A program made the translations under genes and the position numbers. From DASYYE01 sp035946955 (GTDB taxonomy: Bacteria > Actinomycetota > Actinomycetes > Streptosporangiales > Streptosporangiaceae), in assembly GCA_035946955.1 (NCBI GenBank), contig DASYYE010000585.1, positions 1 to 33,617 on the forward strand: 33,617 nucleotides of DNA, read 5' to 3'. Numbering within the stretch: position 1 is the first letter of the stretch; each line of letters opens with the position of its first letter. Below, piece by piece: positions 1 through 7,324 of this stretch. Under the pieces are notes generated by a model that was not told where the DNA came from, did no database searches, and worked only from the letters and a program-made list of their open reading frames with translations.

Positions 1-411
1 ACCTTCGCCGGGCTGCGCGCGCTCACCTACAGCATCCGGGCTGGCAAGGGCCCCTTCCGCAACATCAGCGTCGGCGGAGAGCACCTGCACCATTACATGT
101 GGGGCATCGGCCTGCTGTCAGGCGTCGGCATGGTCGCCGTCCGGGGCGACGAACGCCAACGCCGCCACCCAGCCGTGGCCATCAGCTACGGCAGCGGCCT
201 GGCGCTGATCGTGGATGAGTTCGCGCTGCTGCTCGACCTCAAAGACGTCTACTGGGCCAGGCAGGGCCGGATCTCCATCGACATCGGCATCGGCGGCATC
301 GCCGCTGCTGGCTCATACTTCGCAGCACTCCCGGTGCTGCGCAGGCTCCAGCGGTCTCTTGCGGCACCGGCTGACCAAGCTGACGCATCAACACCAGCCC
401 CGCCACGGTGA
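1..411 (+). CDS. Integral membrane protein, 3' part (5' end outside window)
   Basis: Frame 1 is open from the first base, so the gene begins upstream of the window. The visible 136 residues begin TFAGLRALTYS and include a His-rich stretch, HLHHYMWGIG (about residues 28-37). Hydrophobic segments GLLSGVGMVAV, YGSGLALIVDEFALLL and IGIGGIAAAGSYFAALPVL follow, then a polar Ala/Pro tail. This pattern matches small uncharacterised actinobacterial membrane proteins; I cannot assign a function. Its 3' end overlaps the degraded tail of the MFS remnant on the other strand. That overlap is more likely caused by loss of the MFS stop codon than by an error in this gene. Confidence 0.7.
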   Translation, partial: TFAGLRALTYSIRAGKGPFRNISVGGEHLHHYMWGIGLLSGVGMVAVRGDERQRRHPAVAISYGSGLALIVDEFALLLDLKDVYWARQGRISIDIGIGGIAAAGSYFAALPVLRRLQRSLAAPADQADASTPAPPR

Positions 412-1027
412 TGAGCAGCGCGCTGACACCGAAGACCGTGTCTATCGGGCCGAAGGTCACCCCAGCCACCCGGACACGCATGTTGTGCAGCAGGGGTCCC
501 GCCACAAAACCGGCCACAGCCATGGAGGCGATGTTGGCGGCCTGCTGCAGTGGGTTGAAGACCGACATCACGCGGCCAATCAACTGCTGTGGGATGACGG
601 CGAGGAACAGCGGGGGTGCTGCTGCGTTGATCGCGCCGAACATGAGCCCGACCAAGGCCACTGTGGCGACCGCCATGGGGAACCACGTGAGCCGCGAGTA
701 GACGAGCAGCAGCGCTCCGCCGAGGACCATCCCAAGCCAGAACACCCTGGCTGCGCCGATCCTGGCAGCGGCCCACCCGCCCAGCAGCGCACCTGCGACG
801 GCTCCCGCCCCGGCGGCTGCGAAGAGCACCCCGAGCCAGCTCGCAGCGGTATGAAGGCCACCGGTCAGGAAGAAGACCGCGAGTGTGTTGAGCGCGCCGG
901 TGCCGAGCGTGGCGACAACCACCCCGCCACACAGTGCCACCAGCACCCGGCTGCGGCGGAAGAACCGCACACCTGCGCGGAACTCGGCGAGGAACCCGGG
1001 CCGCCGCCGGGGGCGGCTATTGGCCAC
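239..1027 (-). pseudogene. MFS exporter remnant, C-terminal half only
   Basis: The reading frame encodes the linker and the six C-terminal helices of an EntS-like MFS exporter. It has the usual inter-domain start FLAEFRAGVRFF, and later VIPQQLIGRVMSVFNPLQQ, typical of the second half of this family. Complete members have about 400-430 residues and twelve helices; here the first six helices are absent. Homology begins near 1003, some 14 bases after the stop of the upstream arsR gene (1017). The natural C-terminus would fall near 350-370, but the frame reads on for about 40 low-complexity residues to 239, inside the neighbouring gene. The start at 1027 (GTG) is only the nearest usable codon and has no clear ribosome site. 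I infer an internal deletion plus loss of the stop. A functional half-transporter is possible but less likely. Confidence 0.65.
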
Positions 1028-1604
1028 CGCGCGGCGAGGAGCGCGCGAGAGTGACCGCCGCGAACAGCCGTACCTCGCGCGCTCCCGCGCCACGGTCGGC
1101 CAGATCCCTGCCATGGCCGGCGTAGGAGTCCATGACCCGTTGGACCTCGGCGGCCATTTCCTGGAATTCCGTGGCGGTCACCCAGGCAGTGGCGCCCATG
1201 ACCTTGTGTGCGTGCTGCCACTCCTCGGGTTCCCGGTCACTTTCGTGAAGGCTCTGCTTGAGCCGGGCGAACTCATAGTCGAGGAATGCGTCAGCCGCGG
1301 CACGGGAGGCCCGGGCTTGTTCAGGGTCGAGCCCGGAAGCGGACAGGTCCAGGTCACTACTGACGAGCTGCCACGGCTTGTCACGGCCCTGGCCCGCAGC
1401 GCGCTCGATGTAGCCGTACTTGGCCAAGATGCCCAGGTGGTACGAGCACGTCGCCGTGCTCTCCCCCAGCCTCTCGGCGCACCGTGTCACGGTCGCTGTC
1501 CCTTCGCTGGCAAGAACATCGATCAGTTTCCACCTGATGGGGTGCGCCAGCGCACGCAGCGCCTTGGGATCGGTGGTCCTCACCGGGGGCATCGCGTCAG
1601 CCAT
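1017..1604 (-). CDS. ArsR-family winged-helix transcriptional regulator
   Basis: A 195-residue protein. Residues about 12-85 form an ArsR/HTH_20-type winged helix (LRALAHPIRWKLIDVLASEG, then a recognition helix around ESTATCSYHLGILAKYGYIE). The C-terminal half is helical and rich in Glu and Arg, as in regulators paired with MFS exporters. No Cys-based metal-binding motif is evident, so a metal sensor is not indicated. The start at 1604 is chosen because a TTGGCA/TAATCT promoter ends so close that transcription would begin at or next to this ATG, giving a leaderless mRNA; an upstream in-frame ATG at 1682 would lie before that promoter. The downstream partner exporter is truncated, so the regulator may have lost its main target. 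A GCCAAAG/CTTTGCC inverted repeat in the promoter suggests autoregulation. Confidence 0.85.
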   Translation of the reverse strand: MADAMPPVRTTDPKALRALAHPIRWKLIDVLASEGTATVTRCAERLGESTATCSYHLGILAKYGYIERAAGQGRDKPWQLVSSDLDLSASGLDPEQARASRAAADAFLDYEFARLKQSLHESDREPEEWQHAHKVMGATAWVTATEFQEMAAEVQRVMDSYAGHGRDLADRGAGAREVRLFAAVTLARSSPRGGQ

Positions 1605-1651
1605 GTGCCCAAGATTACGTGGCCAAAGTATCTTTGCCAAGAAGTCTTGGG
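1605..1651 (-). promoter_or_regulatory. Promoter and operator of the ArsR gene (leaderless)
   Basis: On the minus strand, TTGGCA (1640-1635) and TAATCT (1617-1612) are separated by 17 bases, a good vegetative-type promoter. The predicted transcription start falls within one or two bases of the ATG at 1604. An imperfect palindrome GCCAAAG-TAT-CTTTGCC lies in the spacer, and CCCAAGA (1608-1614) pairs with TCTTGGG (1645-1651) around it. Both fit binding of a dimeric regulator that blocks polymerase. The sites are read directly; the binding is inferred. Confidence 0.6.
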
Positions 1652-1783
1652 AAAAGTGGATCAGGGAATCCCGAGAAGGCACTCAGCACGAGTGGCCCGC
1701 CAGGCGTGTTAGGTGTATGCCGACGATTGCTGACTGCGCCGAACGGGAGGCACGCCAGAGTGCCCCAGGTGGTGGCGGCCGAC

Positions 1784-2335
1784 ATGACAACTGACCACGA
1801 GATGCTCGGGCGCGACGGCCCAGCGGCGATGGCCCTGCCCGCACCGACAGCGGACGAGCTGGTCGATGACCTCTTCCGGGCTCACGCGGTGACCCTCGTC
1901 CGGCTGGCGATGCTGCTGCTCGGGGACAGGGCGAGCGCTGAGGACGTGGTCCAGGATGCGTTCCTGCGGCTGCACCGGAGCCTGCCCAACCTCAAGGAGC
2001 CGGACAAGGCGGTTCGCTACCTGCGGGTGTCCGTAGTCAACGGATCGCGCTCCACGTTGCGGGCGCGGCGGCGTGCACTGCGGCGCCGCGTGCAGCACGA
2101 GCCCGCGACGTGGTCAGCGGAGTCAGCCGCAATGGCCGGGGAGGACCGCCGCGTGGTACTTGCCGCCGTTTCCAGGCTGCCGCGCCGCACCCGGGAGGTG
2201 CTGGCCCTGCGCTATTACCTGAACCTTCCCGACCACGAGATCGCCGCGGTACTTGGGGTGAGCAGAGGCACTGTGTCATCTACGGCCTCTCGCGGGCTGG
2301 TCACCCTGGCCCGCGAGTTGAAGGAGGAACTGTGA
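1784..2335 (+). CDS. ECF sigma factor, SigE-family (actinobacterial)
   Basis: A 183-residue protein with the two ECF sigma regions. Region 2 is LVDDLFRAHAVTLVRLAMLLLGDRASAEDVVQDAFLRLHRS (about residues 25-67). Region 4 is SRLPRRTREVLALRYYLNLPDHEIAAVLGVSRGTVSSTASRGL (about residues 130-173), with the helix-turn-helix at its end. It would direct RNA polymerase to a dedicated promoter set. The start at 1784 is preferred to upstream in-frame codons because residues before it look like translated intergenic sequence and AGGTGG lies upstream. Its stop overlaps the GTG of the next gene, so the two are translationally coupled. In this family the coupled downstream membrane protein often acts with the sigma factor, but no classical anti-sigma zinc motif is visible here. 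Confidence 0.9.
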   Translation: MTTDHEMLGRDGPAAMALPAPTADELVDDLFRAHAVTLVRLAMLLLGDRASAEDVVQDAFLRLHRSLPNLKEPDKAVRYLRVSVVNGSRSTLRARRRALRRRVQHEPATWSAESAAMAGEDRRVVLAAVSRLPRRTREVLALRYYLNLPDHEIAAVLGVSRGTVSSTASRGLVTLARELKEEL

Positions 2336-3534
2336 ACACCCTGGAGGACAGGCTGCGGGACGCCTACCGCGCCTATACAGACACGATCCGGCCCGAGACG
2401 GTACTGCCCCACGGGGTCCAGGGCCTGCGCGGCAACACCCACCCTCCGGCCCGGCCAGCCAGGCGCATCCGGTCACTGAGCACGCTGCTGATACCGCTGG
2501 CGGCAGCCGTCGCCGTCACCGCAGTGGTGGCGGGGACCGAGTTTGGCCTGGCACCGCACATATTCACCGGTCATGGTCACGGGCAGCCTGCGGCTGCGGC
2601 CAACCCGACGCCCGCCTTTTTCGTGGCGCTCAACTGGCGGATACACCCGTCCATGTTCGCGGTCAACGCGACGACGGGGACCCCGGGCACCCGGATACAC
2701 CTGCCGTCCTCAGCAGGGCAGCTCGCCGGTGTGGCAACAGGAGACGGCCGGACGTTCGTGGCCGCCGCCGCACAGCCCCGTGCGTGCCAGACCGCCCTGT
2801 ACCGGTTCCGCCTAGCCGCCAATGGCACGCCAACCCCCCCGGCCAAGTTCGCCACCGTCCCCGGTCTTATATCCAGCCCCTGGGAGATGGCAGTGACTGG
2901 GAGCGGCCGGACAGTCGTCTATGACGCGCTCGACTGCGGCCAGCCCTCGTCCAGCCACGTGGTCAGAGGCTTCCTGGCGATGGTGGACACCACCACTGGG
3001 CAGACGAAGCACTGGACCTTTACTGACAGACAGGGAAACGTGCCCGGGAGCCGGAACCGGAATCTCCCCTGTGGCGGCGACACATCACTGAGTGTCAGCG
3101 AACACGCCATAGGGTTCTGCGACTTGGTGGTGCTCGACGACGCCCCGCCCGGACCCGTGCTACAGCGGGGCCGACTCGTCGCGCGCGACGGAGAGTTTGG
3201 CCGGGATACCGCCATCGGCGGTATGGACCTCGCCCCGGACGGAAAGACGGTGTACTTCGCCTCCTTCCACTTCAAGCACAACAAGCCGGTCGACACCAAC
3301 TGGCAGCTTCGGCGCTTTGACCTCGCCACCGGGCAGACCAGGCTGGTACGCAACGTCCCCGGGACGCAGGGGACCGAAGCGGCTGCGACCCCCGACCCCA
3401 CCGGCCGTTACCTGCTCATCGAGTACACCGCGCCGCGGACCTGGGCCACACGGCTGGCAAGGCTCGACATCGCGACCGGGCAAGTCACCCAATTGAACGC
3501 CTCGTGGGCCATCGAAGCGGAGATCGCCTGGTAG
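2332..3534 (+). CDS. Membrane-anchored beta-propeller protein coupled to the sigma factor
   Basis: The 400-residue protein starts with GTG at 2332, overlapping the sigma stop, with AAGGAGG at 2321-2327. The N-terminal 45 residues (LEDRLRDAYRAYTDTIRPE) are cytoplasmic. One transmembrane helix follows (about residues 48-72, LSTLLIPLAAAVAVTAVVAG). The remaining ~320 residues are extracytoplasmic, with repeated blade-like strands such as FVALNWRIHPSMFAVNATTG, LAPDGKTVYFASFHF and DPTGRYLLIEYTAP, typical of TolB/PD40-like propellers. The layout suggests a sensor or anti-sigma-like partner. The sigma-binding role is inferred from position and coupling only. A strong hairpin terminator follows at 3547-3582. 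Confidence 0.75.
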   Translation: MNTLEDRLRDAYRAYTDTIRPETVLPHGVQGLRGNTHPPARPARRIRSLSTLLIPLAAAVAVTAVVAGTEFGLAPHIFTGHGHGQPAAAANPTPAFFVALNWRIHPSMFAVNATTGTPGTRIHLPSSAGQLAGVATGDGRTFVAAAAQPRACQTALYRFRLAANGTPTPPAKFATVPGLISSPWEMAVTGSGRTVVYDALDCGQPSSSHVVRGFLAMVDTTTGQTKHWTFTDRQGNVPGSRNRNLPCGGDTSLSVSEHAIGFCDLVVLDDAPPGPVLQRGRLVARDGEFGRDTAIGGMDLAPDGKTVYFASFHFKHNKPVDTNWQLRRFDLATGQTRLVRNVPGTQGTEAAATPDPTGRYLLIEYTAPRTWATRLARLDIATGQVTQLNASWAIEAEIAW

Positions 3535-3546
3535 CCCGCCCCTGAC

Positions 3547-3582
3547 GGCCACTGGGCTCCGCGAGCCCGGAGCCCGGTGGCC
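3547..3582 (+). terminator. Hairpin terminator after the sigma-factor operon
   Basis: GGCCACTGGGCTCCG (3547-3561) pairs with CGGAGCCCGGTGGCC (3568-3582) over 15 positions, with one U-G wobble and a six-base loop. It starts 12 bases after the stop at 3534. There is no T-run, as is common for actinomycete terminators. Confidence 0.7.
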
Positions 3583-3590
3583 AGCGGAGA

Positions 3591-3779
3591 ATGAGGGTTA
3601 TGGAAATGATGGTCGCCGTGGCGGGCGGGACGGTGTGGGCGGAAGACACCGCGGGCGATGGCGTGCCGGTCAGCTACCCCGGGGCCTGGCACGCGTTCTT
3701 CTGGCCGGGCACGCCCCCATTCAGCCGGGAGGCCCGGGACGACGCCTGGCGCAGGGTAGTGGGGTTGCTCGCGTCCTGA
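3591..3779 (+). pseudogene. Chimeric remnant of alpha/beta hydrolases (N-tip + C-tip)
   Basis: A 62-residue frame joins two hydrolase ends. Residues 7-26 (MVAVAGGTVWAEDTAGDGVP) look like the N-terminus of an alpha/beta hydrolase, just before its first strand. Residues 28-62 (SYPGAWHAFFWPGTPPFSRE, then DDAWRRVVGLLAS) match the C-terminus of a dienelactone-hydrolase-type enzyme, including the catalytic His in the GxxHAF context. The nucleophile Ser and the acid residue are both missing, so no catalysis is possible. The frame stays open across the join. I read it as a deletion or fusion scar; a small expressed peptide cannot be excluded. No good ribosome site decides the start. Confidence 0.55.
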
Positions 3780-3798
3780 CGTCCGGATCACCTGCCCG

Positions 3799-4443
3799 TC
3801 AGCCGGACGAGTAGGCGCCAAGGCCCTGTTCGAGGAGGTCCAGGGCCTGCTGGCCGCGGGTCTTGACCTCGTGGGCGAGGCTGGCCTGGTAGGTGGGTGC
3901 GTCGGCGAGGCGGCGGCGGACGAGGCCGATGAGGCTCTGGTGGATTCCCATCAGCGCGTATGCGGCTGCCCAGGGCCGCAGGTCGCCGGGTTCGGCACCG
4001 GTGTCCTCGGCGATGAGCACGGCCAGCGATGCGGTGTAGCGGGCGTATATCTGCCGCTCGCGGGTCAGCAGGGCAGGGCTGTCGGCGATCATCTTCGAAA
4101 CCTCGGTGAGGTAGCGGGCTGATTCCTCGTCAGCGGCCGCCAGAAGCCCCCGGGGCTGCAGGACGAACCGGCCGAACGCGGCCACGAATGACTCTCCGGC
4201 CGGCCGGCCGCGCACAGCGGCCAGCAGTTCCGCCTCGAAGACCTCCATGCCCTGGTAGACGAGGTCTTCCTTGGTCGGGAAGTAGTTGAACACGGTGGCC
4301 TCGGACACCTCCGCGGCCCGGGCCACCGCGGCGACCGGCACGTCGTCGAACCCATGCTCGACGAACAGCCGCCGGGCGGCCTCCACGATCTGCTGACGGG
4401 TCCGCAGCTTCTTGCGCTCCCGCAGCCCCAGCTCCACGTCCAC
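3799..4443 (-). CDS. TetR-family repressor of the adjacent exporter
   Basis: A 214-residue protein. Residues about 9-66 form a canonical TetR DNA-binding domain (RQQIVEAARRLFVEHGFDDV, then VARAAEVSEATVFNYFPTKE). The C-terminal ~145 residues are all-helical, as expected for ligand binding and dimerisation, and I recognise no specific ligand family. It is transcribed divergently from a DHA2 drug exporter, with two GTTA-N3-TAA(C/A) palindromes between them, one on the exporter -10 box. Repression of that exporter, relieved by an exported drug, is therefore likely. The start is GTG at 4443; the putative -10 (TATGGT, 4460-4455) lies so close that the leader would be only a few bases. Confidence 0.9.
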   Translation of the reverse strand: MDVELGLRERKKLRTRQQIVEAARRLFVEHGFDDVPVAAVARAAEVSEATVFNYFPTKEDLVYQGMEVFEAELLAAVRGRPAGESFVAAFGRFVLQPRGLLAAADEESARYLTEVSKMIADSPALLTRERQIYARYTASLAVLIAEDTGAEPGDLRPWAAAYALMGIHQSLIGLVRRRLADAPTYQASLAHEVKTRGQQALDLLEQGLGAYSSG

Positions 4444-4451
4444 GAGCTGAG

Positions 4452-4496
4452 GTTACCATAAAAATCTTGACACCATGGAATTAGGGTTACTATAAC
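4452..4496. promoter_or_regulatory. DHA2 exporter promoter with two TetR operator candidates
   Basis: On the plus strand TTGACA (4467-4472) and TATAAC (4491-4496) are 18 bases apart, a near-consensus promoter. Two related palindromes, GTTACCATAAA (4452-4462) and GTTACTATAAC (4486-4496), share the form GTTA-N3-TAA. The second covers the -10 box; the first sits upstream of the -35 and over the putative tetR promoter, so one repressor could control both genes. Confidence 0.7.
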
Positions 4497-4556
4497 TTTA
4501 TTGTTGCACTAAACCCAGCACCACCGAGAGGTGCGGCCAGCTCAGGGGAGGCATCC

Positions 4557-6125
4557 ATGAGCACCAAGACCAACCCGGCCGCTGCGACCCCGAAGCCGTC
4601 GGGGACGCACGTGGACGCACAAGCGGCCACCCCACCAGCAGAGGTGGGCCCCGCCGCCAAGCAGCCGGCAGCCAGCGTGCTGACTCGCGAGATCATGGCC
4701 CCTGCCGTGGTGGTCGTGCTCGGGGCGATCATGACGATCCTGGACGCCACGATCGTCAACGTGGCACTGCCGACCCTGGGCCAGGACCTGCACACCTCGA
4801 TCTCGGTCATCCAGTGGGTGCCCACCATCTACCTGCTGGCGTTCGCCTGCGTGATCCCGTTGTCGGGCTGGGTGGCCGGCCGGTTCGGGGGCAAACGGGT
4901 GTGGCTGGCCTCGCTCGGGCTTTTCATGGCTGGCTCACTACTGGCCGGGCTGTCACCGTCGATCGGGGCACTGATCGGCTTCCGGGTCGTCCAGGGTCTC
5001 GGCGGCGGCATGATCATGCCGCTGGGCCAGGCCATGCTGGCGCAGCGGGCCGGGCCGCAGCGCATGGGCCGGGTGATGAGCATCATCGGAGTGCCCCTGC
5101 TGCTTGCGCCGATCTTCGGTCCGCTGATCGGCGGCTCGCTGATCGACGCCGTCAGCTGGCGGTGGATCTTCTTCGTCAACCTGCCGGTGGGCCTGATCGC
5201 GTTCCTGCTCGCTGTCTGGCTGCTGCCCGCCACCGCGGCACGGCCAGGCCAGCGCCTGGACATCCGCGGTGCGGTGCTGCTGCCGGGCGGGCTCGCCCTG
5301 TTCCTATTCGGGCTGGCCCAGACCAGTCAGCACGCCGAGGTGACAACACCCGCCGCACTCGGCCCGATGGCCGCAGGGGCGGCCCTGGTCGCGCTGTTCG
5401 TCATCCACGCCCGGCGGGCCGCGAACCCGCTGATCGATGTGCGGCTGTTCCGCGAGCGTGGGTTCGCCACCGGAGCCGCGGTCAACTTCGTGCTCGGGAC
5501 CGCCCTGTTCGGCGTCGCACTGCTGCTGCCGCTGTACTTCGAGATCCTGCGCGGCCGGACGCCACTGCAGACCGGGCTGCTGCTGGCCCCCCAGGGGCTC
5601 GGCGCCGCCATGGCCATCAGCCTGGCTGGGTACCTGACCGACAAGGCCGGCGCCCGGCGGGTGGTCCCCATCGGGGTCCTCCTCGCGCTGGCGGGAACCG
5701 CCTGGTACACGACGATCAGCGCGCACACCCCCTACTGGGCGCTGGTGGTCGCGCTGTTCCTGATCGGCGCCGGCCTCGGCGCGACCATCACCCCCGCCAT
5801 GGCCGCCGCCTTCCAGGGCCTCCCGCCGACCGCCATGGGCCAGGCGACCAGTGCCATCAACGTGGTCCAGCGGATTGCTGGCGCGCTCGGCTCGGCACTG
5901 CTGGCTGTCGTCCTGCAGCAGGCGATCTCCGCCAGGGTGGCGGGGTTCCACGGCGGGATCGGCCAGGCCGCAGCGGCCGCGGCCGCCTCGCCCCATGCCG
6001 CAGCCGCAGTGGCCCGGGCCTTTGGCGTGAGCTTCGCCGTCGCCCTGGCCATCAGTGTGCTCGCCCTGATTCCGTCCGTCCTACTGCCCGGCCGTCCCAC
6101 CAGCCAGACACACAAGGAGGCTTGA
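4557..6125 (+). CDS. DHA2-family (EmrB/QacA-type) multidrug MFS exporter
   Basis: A 522-residue protein of the 14-helix DHA2 drug:proton antiporters. Visible family motifs are D1 (LDATIVNVALPTLGQDL, about residues 62-78), A (GWVAGRFGGKRVW, loop 2-3), B (RVVQGLGGGMIMPLGQAML) and the antiporter motif C (GVPLLLAPIFGPLIGGSLID). A ~45-residue polar Ala/Pro-rich N-terminal tail precedes the first helix. AGGGGAGG at 4544-4551 supports the ATG at 4557. The gene is divergent from a TetR regulator and followed after one base by a small membrane protein. Substrate cannot be read from sequence; drug or secondary-metabolite efflux is the family role. Confidence 0.92.
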   Translation: MSTKTNPAAATPKPSGTHVDAQAATPPAEVGPAAKQPAASVLTREIMAPAVVVVLGAIMTILDATIVNVALPTLGQDLHTSISVIQWVPTIYLLAFACVIPLSGWVAGRFGGKRVWLASLGLFMAGSLLAGLSPSIGALIGFRVVQGLGGGMIMPLGQAMLAQRAGPQRMGRVMSIIGVPLLLAPIFGPLIGGSLIDAVSWRWIFFVNLPVGLIAFLLAVWLLPATAARPGQRLDIRGAVLLPGGLALFLFGLAQTSQHAEVTTPAALGPMAAGAALVALFVIHARRAANPLIDVRLFRERGFATGAAVNFVLGTALFGVALLLPLYFEILRGRTPLQTGLLLAPQGLGAAMAISLAGYLTDKAGARRVVPIGVLLALAGTAWYTTISAHTPYWALVVALFLIGAGLGATITPAMAAAFQGLPPTAMGQATSAINVVQRIAGALGSALLAVVLQQAISARVAGFHGGIGQAAAAAAASPHAAAAVARAFGVSFAVALAISVLALIPSVLLPGRPTSQTHKEA

Positions 6126-6126
6126 C

Positions 6127-6552
6127 ATGACCACGACAACACAGCCTGACAAGCAGGAGACCACCCGGCGGCTGGCCGCGCTGCGCGGCAACTGCATGGG
6201 TGCCGCGGTGCTGCTCATCATCCAGTTCGGGCTCGGCATGGGGATCAACCTCTATGTCACCCTGCCCAAGAACAAGACCTTCCTGTCCATTGTGTTCAGC
6301 TCTGCCACGGTCGCAGCGCATGTGGTCGTCGGGGTTGCGATCCTGGGCGCCGCGGTCGCCGCCCTGGTCCGGGCTATCCGGTCCCGCAAGGTGGTCGTCT
6401 TCGCCTCGTTGGGTCTCGCGGCGGTGCTGGTCGCGTGGGCCGCCGGGTCAGCGTTCGCCAGCAACCAGAGCAACGGCGCCTCGCTGGGGATGGCACTGGC
6501 CACCGCCGTCGCTATGTTCAGCTACCTCGCCGCGGTCTTCAGCCTCCGCTGA
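6127..6552 (+). CDS. Small four-helix membrane protein of the exporter operon
   Basis: A 141-residue protein with about four transmembrane segments (GAAVLLIIQFGLGMGINLYV, AHVVVGVAILGAAVAALV, VVFASLGLAAVLVAWAAG and MALATAVAMFSYLAAVFSL). The ATG follows the exporter stop after one base, and AAGGAGG at 6115-6121 overlaps the exporter end, so the two are co-transcribed and probably coupled. Small membrane proteins of this kind often accompany TetR/DHA2 pairs. I recognise no catalytic motif and assign no function. Confidence 0.75.
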   Translation: MTTTTQPDKQETTRRLAALRGNCMGAAVLLIIQFGLGMGINLYVTLPKNKTFLSIVFSSATVAAHVVVGVAILGAAVAALVRAIRSRKVVVFASLGLAAVLVAWAAGSAFASNQSNGASLGMALATAVAMFSYLAAVFSLR

Positions 6553-6553
6553 G

Positions 6554-6587
6554 GAGGTCGGGCACCGGCCACGCTGATGGCCACCTC
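6554..6587 (+). terminator. Hairpin after the exporter operon
   Basis: GGCCA (6567-6571) pairs with TGGCC (6578-6582), flanked by GAGGT (6554-6558) and ACCTC (6583-6587). A short GTTTA follows. It lies immediately after the stop at 6552. Confidence 0.5.
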
Positions 6588-6687
6588 GTTTATCCGGTAT
6601 TGGACCTGAATAGCGGCATATTCACCGACAGTATGGCGCCCGGTTTGCCCAGGCCGTAACTGGTGAAACGGTGGATCCCAGCCTCAT

Positions 6688-6702
6688 GGTCACAATGTGA
6701 CC
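6688..6702. promoter_or_regulatory. Perfect 15-bp palindrome, candidate operator
   Basis: GGTCACAATGTGACC has perfect 7-base arms around one A. It lies 8 bases before a TATCTT -10-like box (6711-6716), where a -35 region would be. It is the only strong operator-like site before the SnoaL-like gene at 6847. No regulator is encoded next to it, so the binding protein is unknown. Confidence 0.5.
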
Positions 6703-6723
6703 GGAACTGTTATCTTGCCCCAC

Positions 6724-6768
6724 GCCTGCGAGCACGTTGACAGGCGTACGCTGTCATCGCTCGCAGGC
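6724..6768 (+). promoter_or_regulatory. Extended stem-loop in the leader of the SnoaL-like gene
   Basis: GCCTGCGAGC (6724-6733) pairs perfectly with GCTCGCAGGC (6759-6768). Inside, TGACAG (6738-6743) pairs with CTGTCA (6751-6756), leaving a small internal loop and a seven-base apical loop. It lies between the putative promoter and the coding start, with no T-run after it. It could be a structured leader RNA or a second operator. Confidence 0.45.
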
Positions 6769-6846
6769 ATTGTTGGCTCAGTATCGGCGTTCCGCCCGGC
6801 AGAGCAACAGGGTGCTCGACCTGTCGGGTCGCCGTGGGGGTTCCTG

Positions 6847-7245
6847 ATGTGCAACCAGAACGAGTGGATCGTCCGCGAGGCGTTTCGTGCGTACGACCGG
6901 GGTGATGTCGCGCGGATGATGGAATTTGTGGCCCCGGACCTGGAGTGGACCCACCTCGACCCGGCGGATGCGCCGCAGCCGCAGACCGCCGCCCATGGGC
7001 GCGAGGAACTAGAGAAGGCACTCCACACCCAGCTCGAGCGAGGGCTACGGGCCGAGGTCGAGGAGGTCATCGCCTCCGATGAGAAGGTAATACTGGTGAT
7101 GCGGACGCCGGGGCTCGACAAGCACCGGGCGACGCAGGCTGACGACCGGACATTCGATGTGGTGACCGTCCGGGAGGGCCTGATCGTCGGCCTGCGCGCG
7201 TGCCGCGACCGTGATGAGGCGCGGTCGCTCGCCGGAATCGCATAG
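6847..7245 (+). CDS. SnoaL-like / NTF2-fold protein
   Basis: A 132-residue protein with the sequence flow of SnoaL-like NTF2-fold proteins: an N-terminal helix VREAFRAYDRGDVARMMEFV, then APDLEWTHLDP, then GREELEKALHTQLE. The final strands are EEVIASDEKVILVMRTPG, RTFDVVTVREGLIVGLRA and a terminal acidic/Arg segment. Such folds serve as small enzymes or binding proteins; the substrate cannot be read. The start at 6847 follows GTGGGGG (6834-6840) at suitable spacing; longer in-frame starts read through the hairpin leader and look untranslated. It converges with the hydrolase at 7325, with a bidirectional hairpin between. Confidence 0.8.
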   Translation: MCNQNEWIVREAFRAYDRGDVARMMEFVAPDLEWTHLDPADAPQPQTAAHGREELEKALHTQLERGLRAEVEEVIASDEKVILVMRTPGLDKHRATQADDRTFDVVTVREGLIVGLRACRDRDEARSLAGIA

Positions 7246-7296
7246 TCCAGGCTGTCCCGCCCCAACGCGTCCCGGGCCGCAGCTCCGGGGGGGTGT

Positions 7297-7316
7297 CAGA
7301 GCCGGAGTCGGCTCTG
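7297..7316. terminator. Bidirectional hairpin between convergent genes
   Basis: CAGAGCCG (7297-7304) and CGGCTCTG (7309-7316) form a perfect 8-bp stem with a GAGT loop. It sits between the stops at 7245 and 7325, so it can serve both strands. Confidence 0.65.
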
Positions 7317-7324
7317 TGTGCCAG

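Noticed and set aside
4814..6130. Long open frame inside the DHA2 exporter gene on the same strand
   Set aside because: It is a GC-rich shadow: composition is Arg/Pro/Ala/Gly-dominated, with no domain pattern, while the exporter frame has every family motif.
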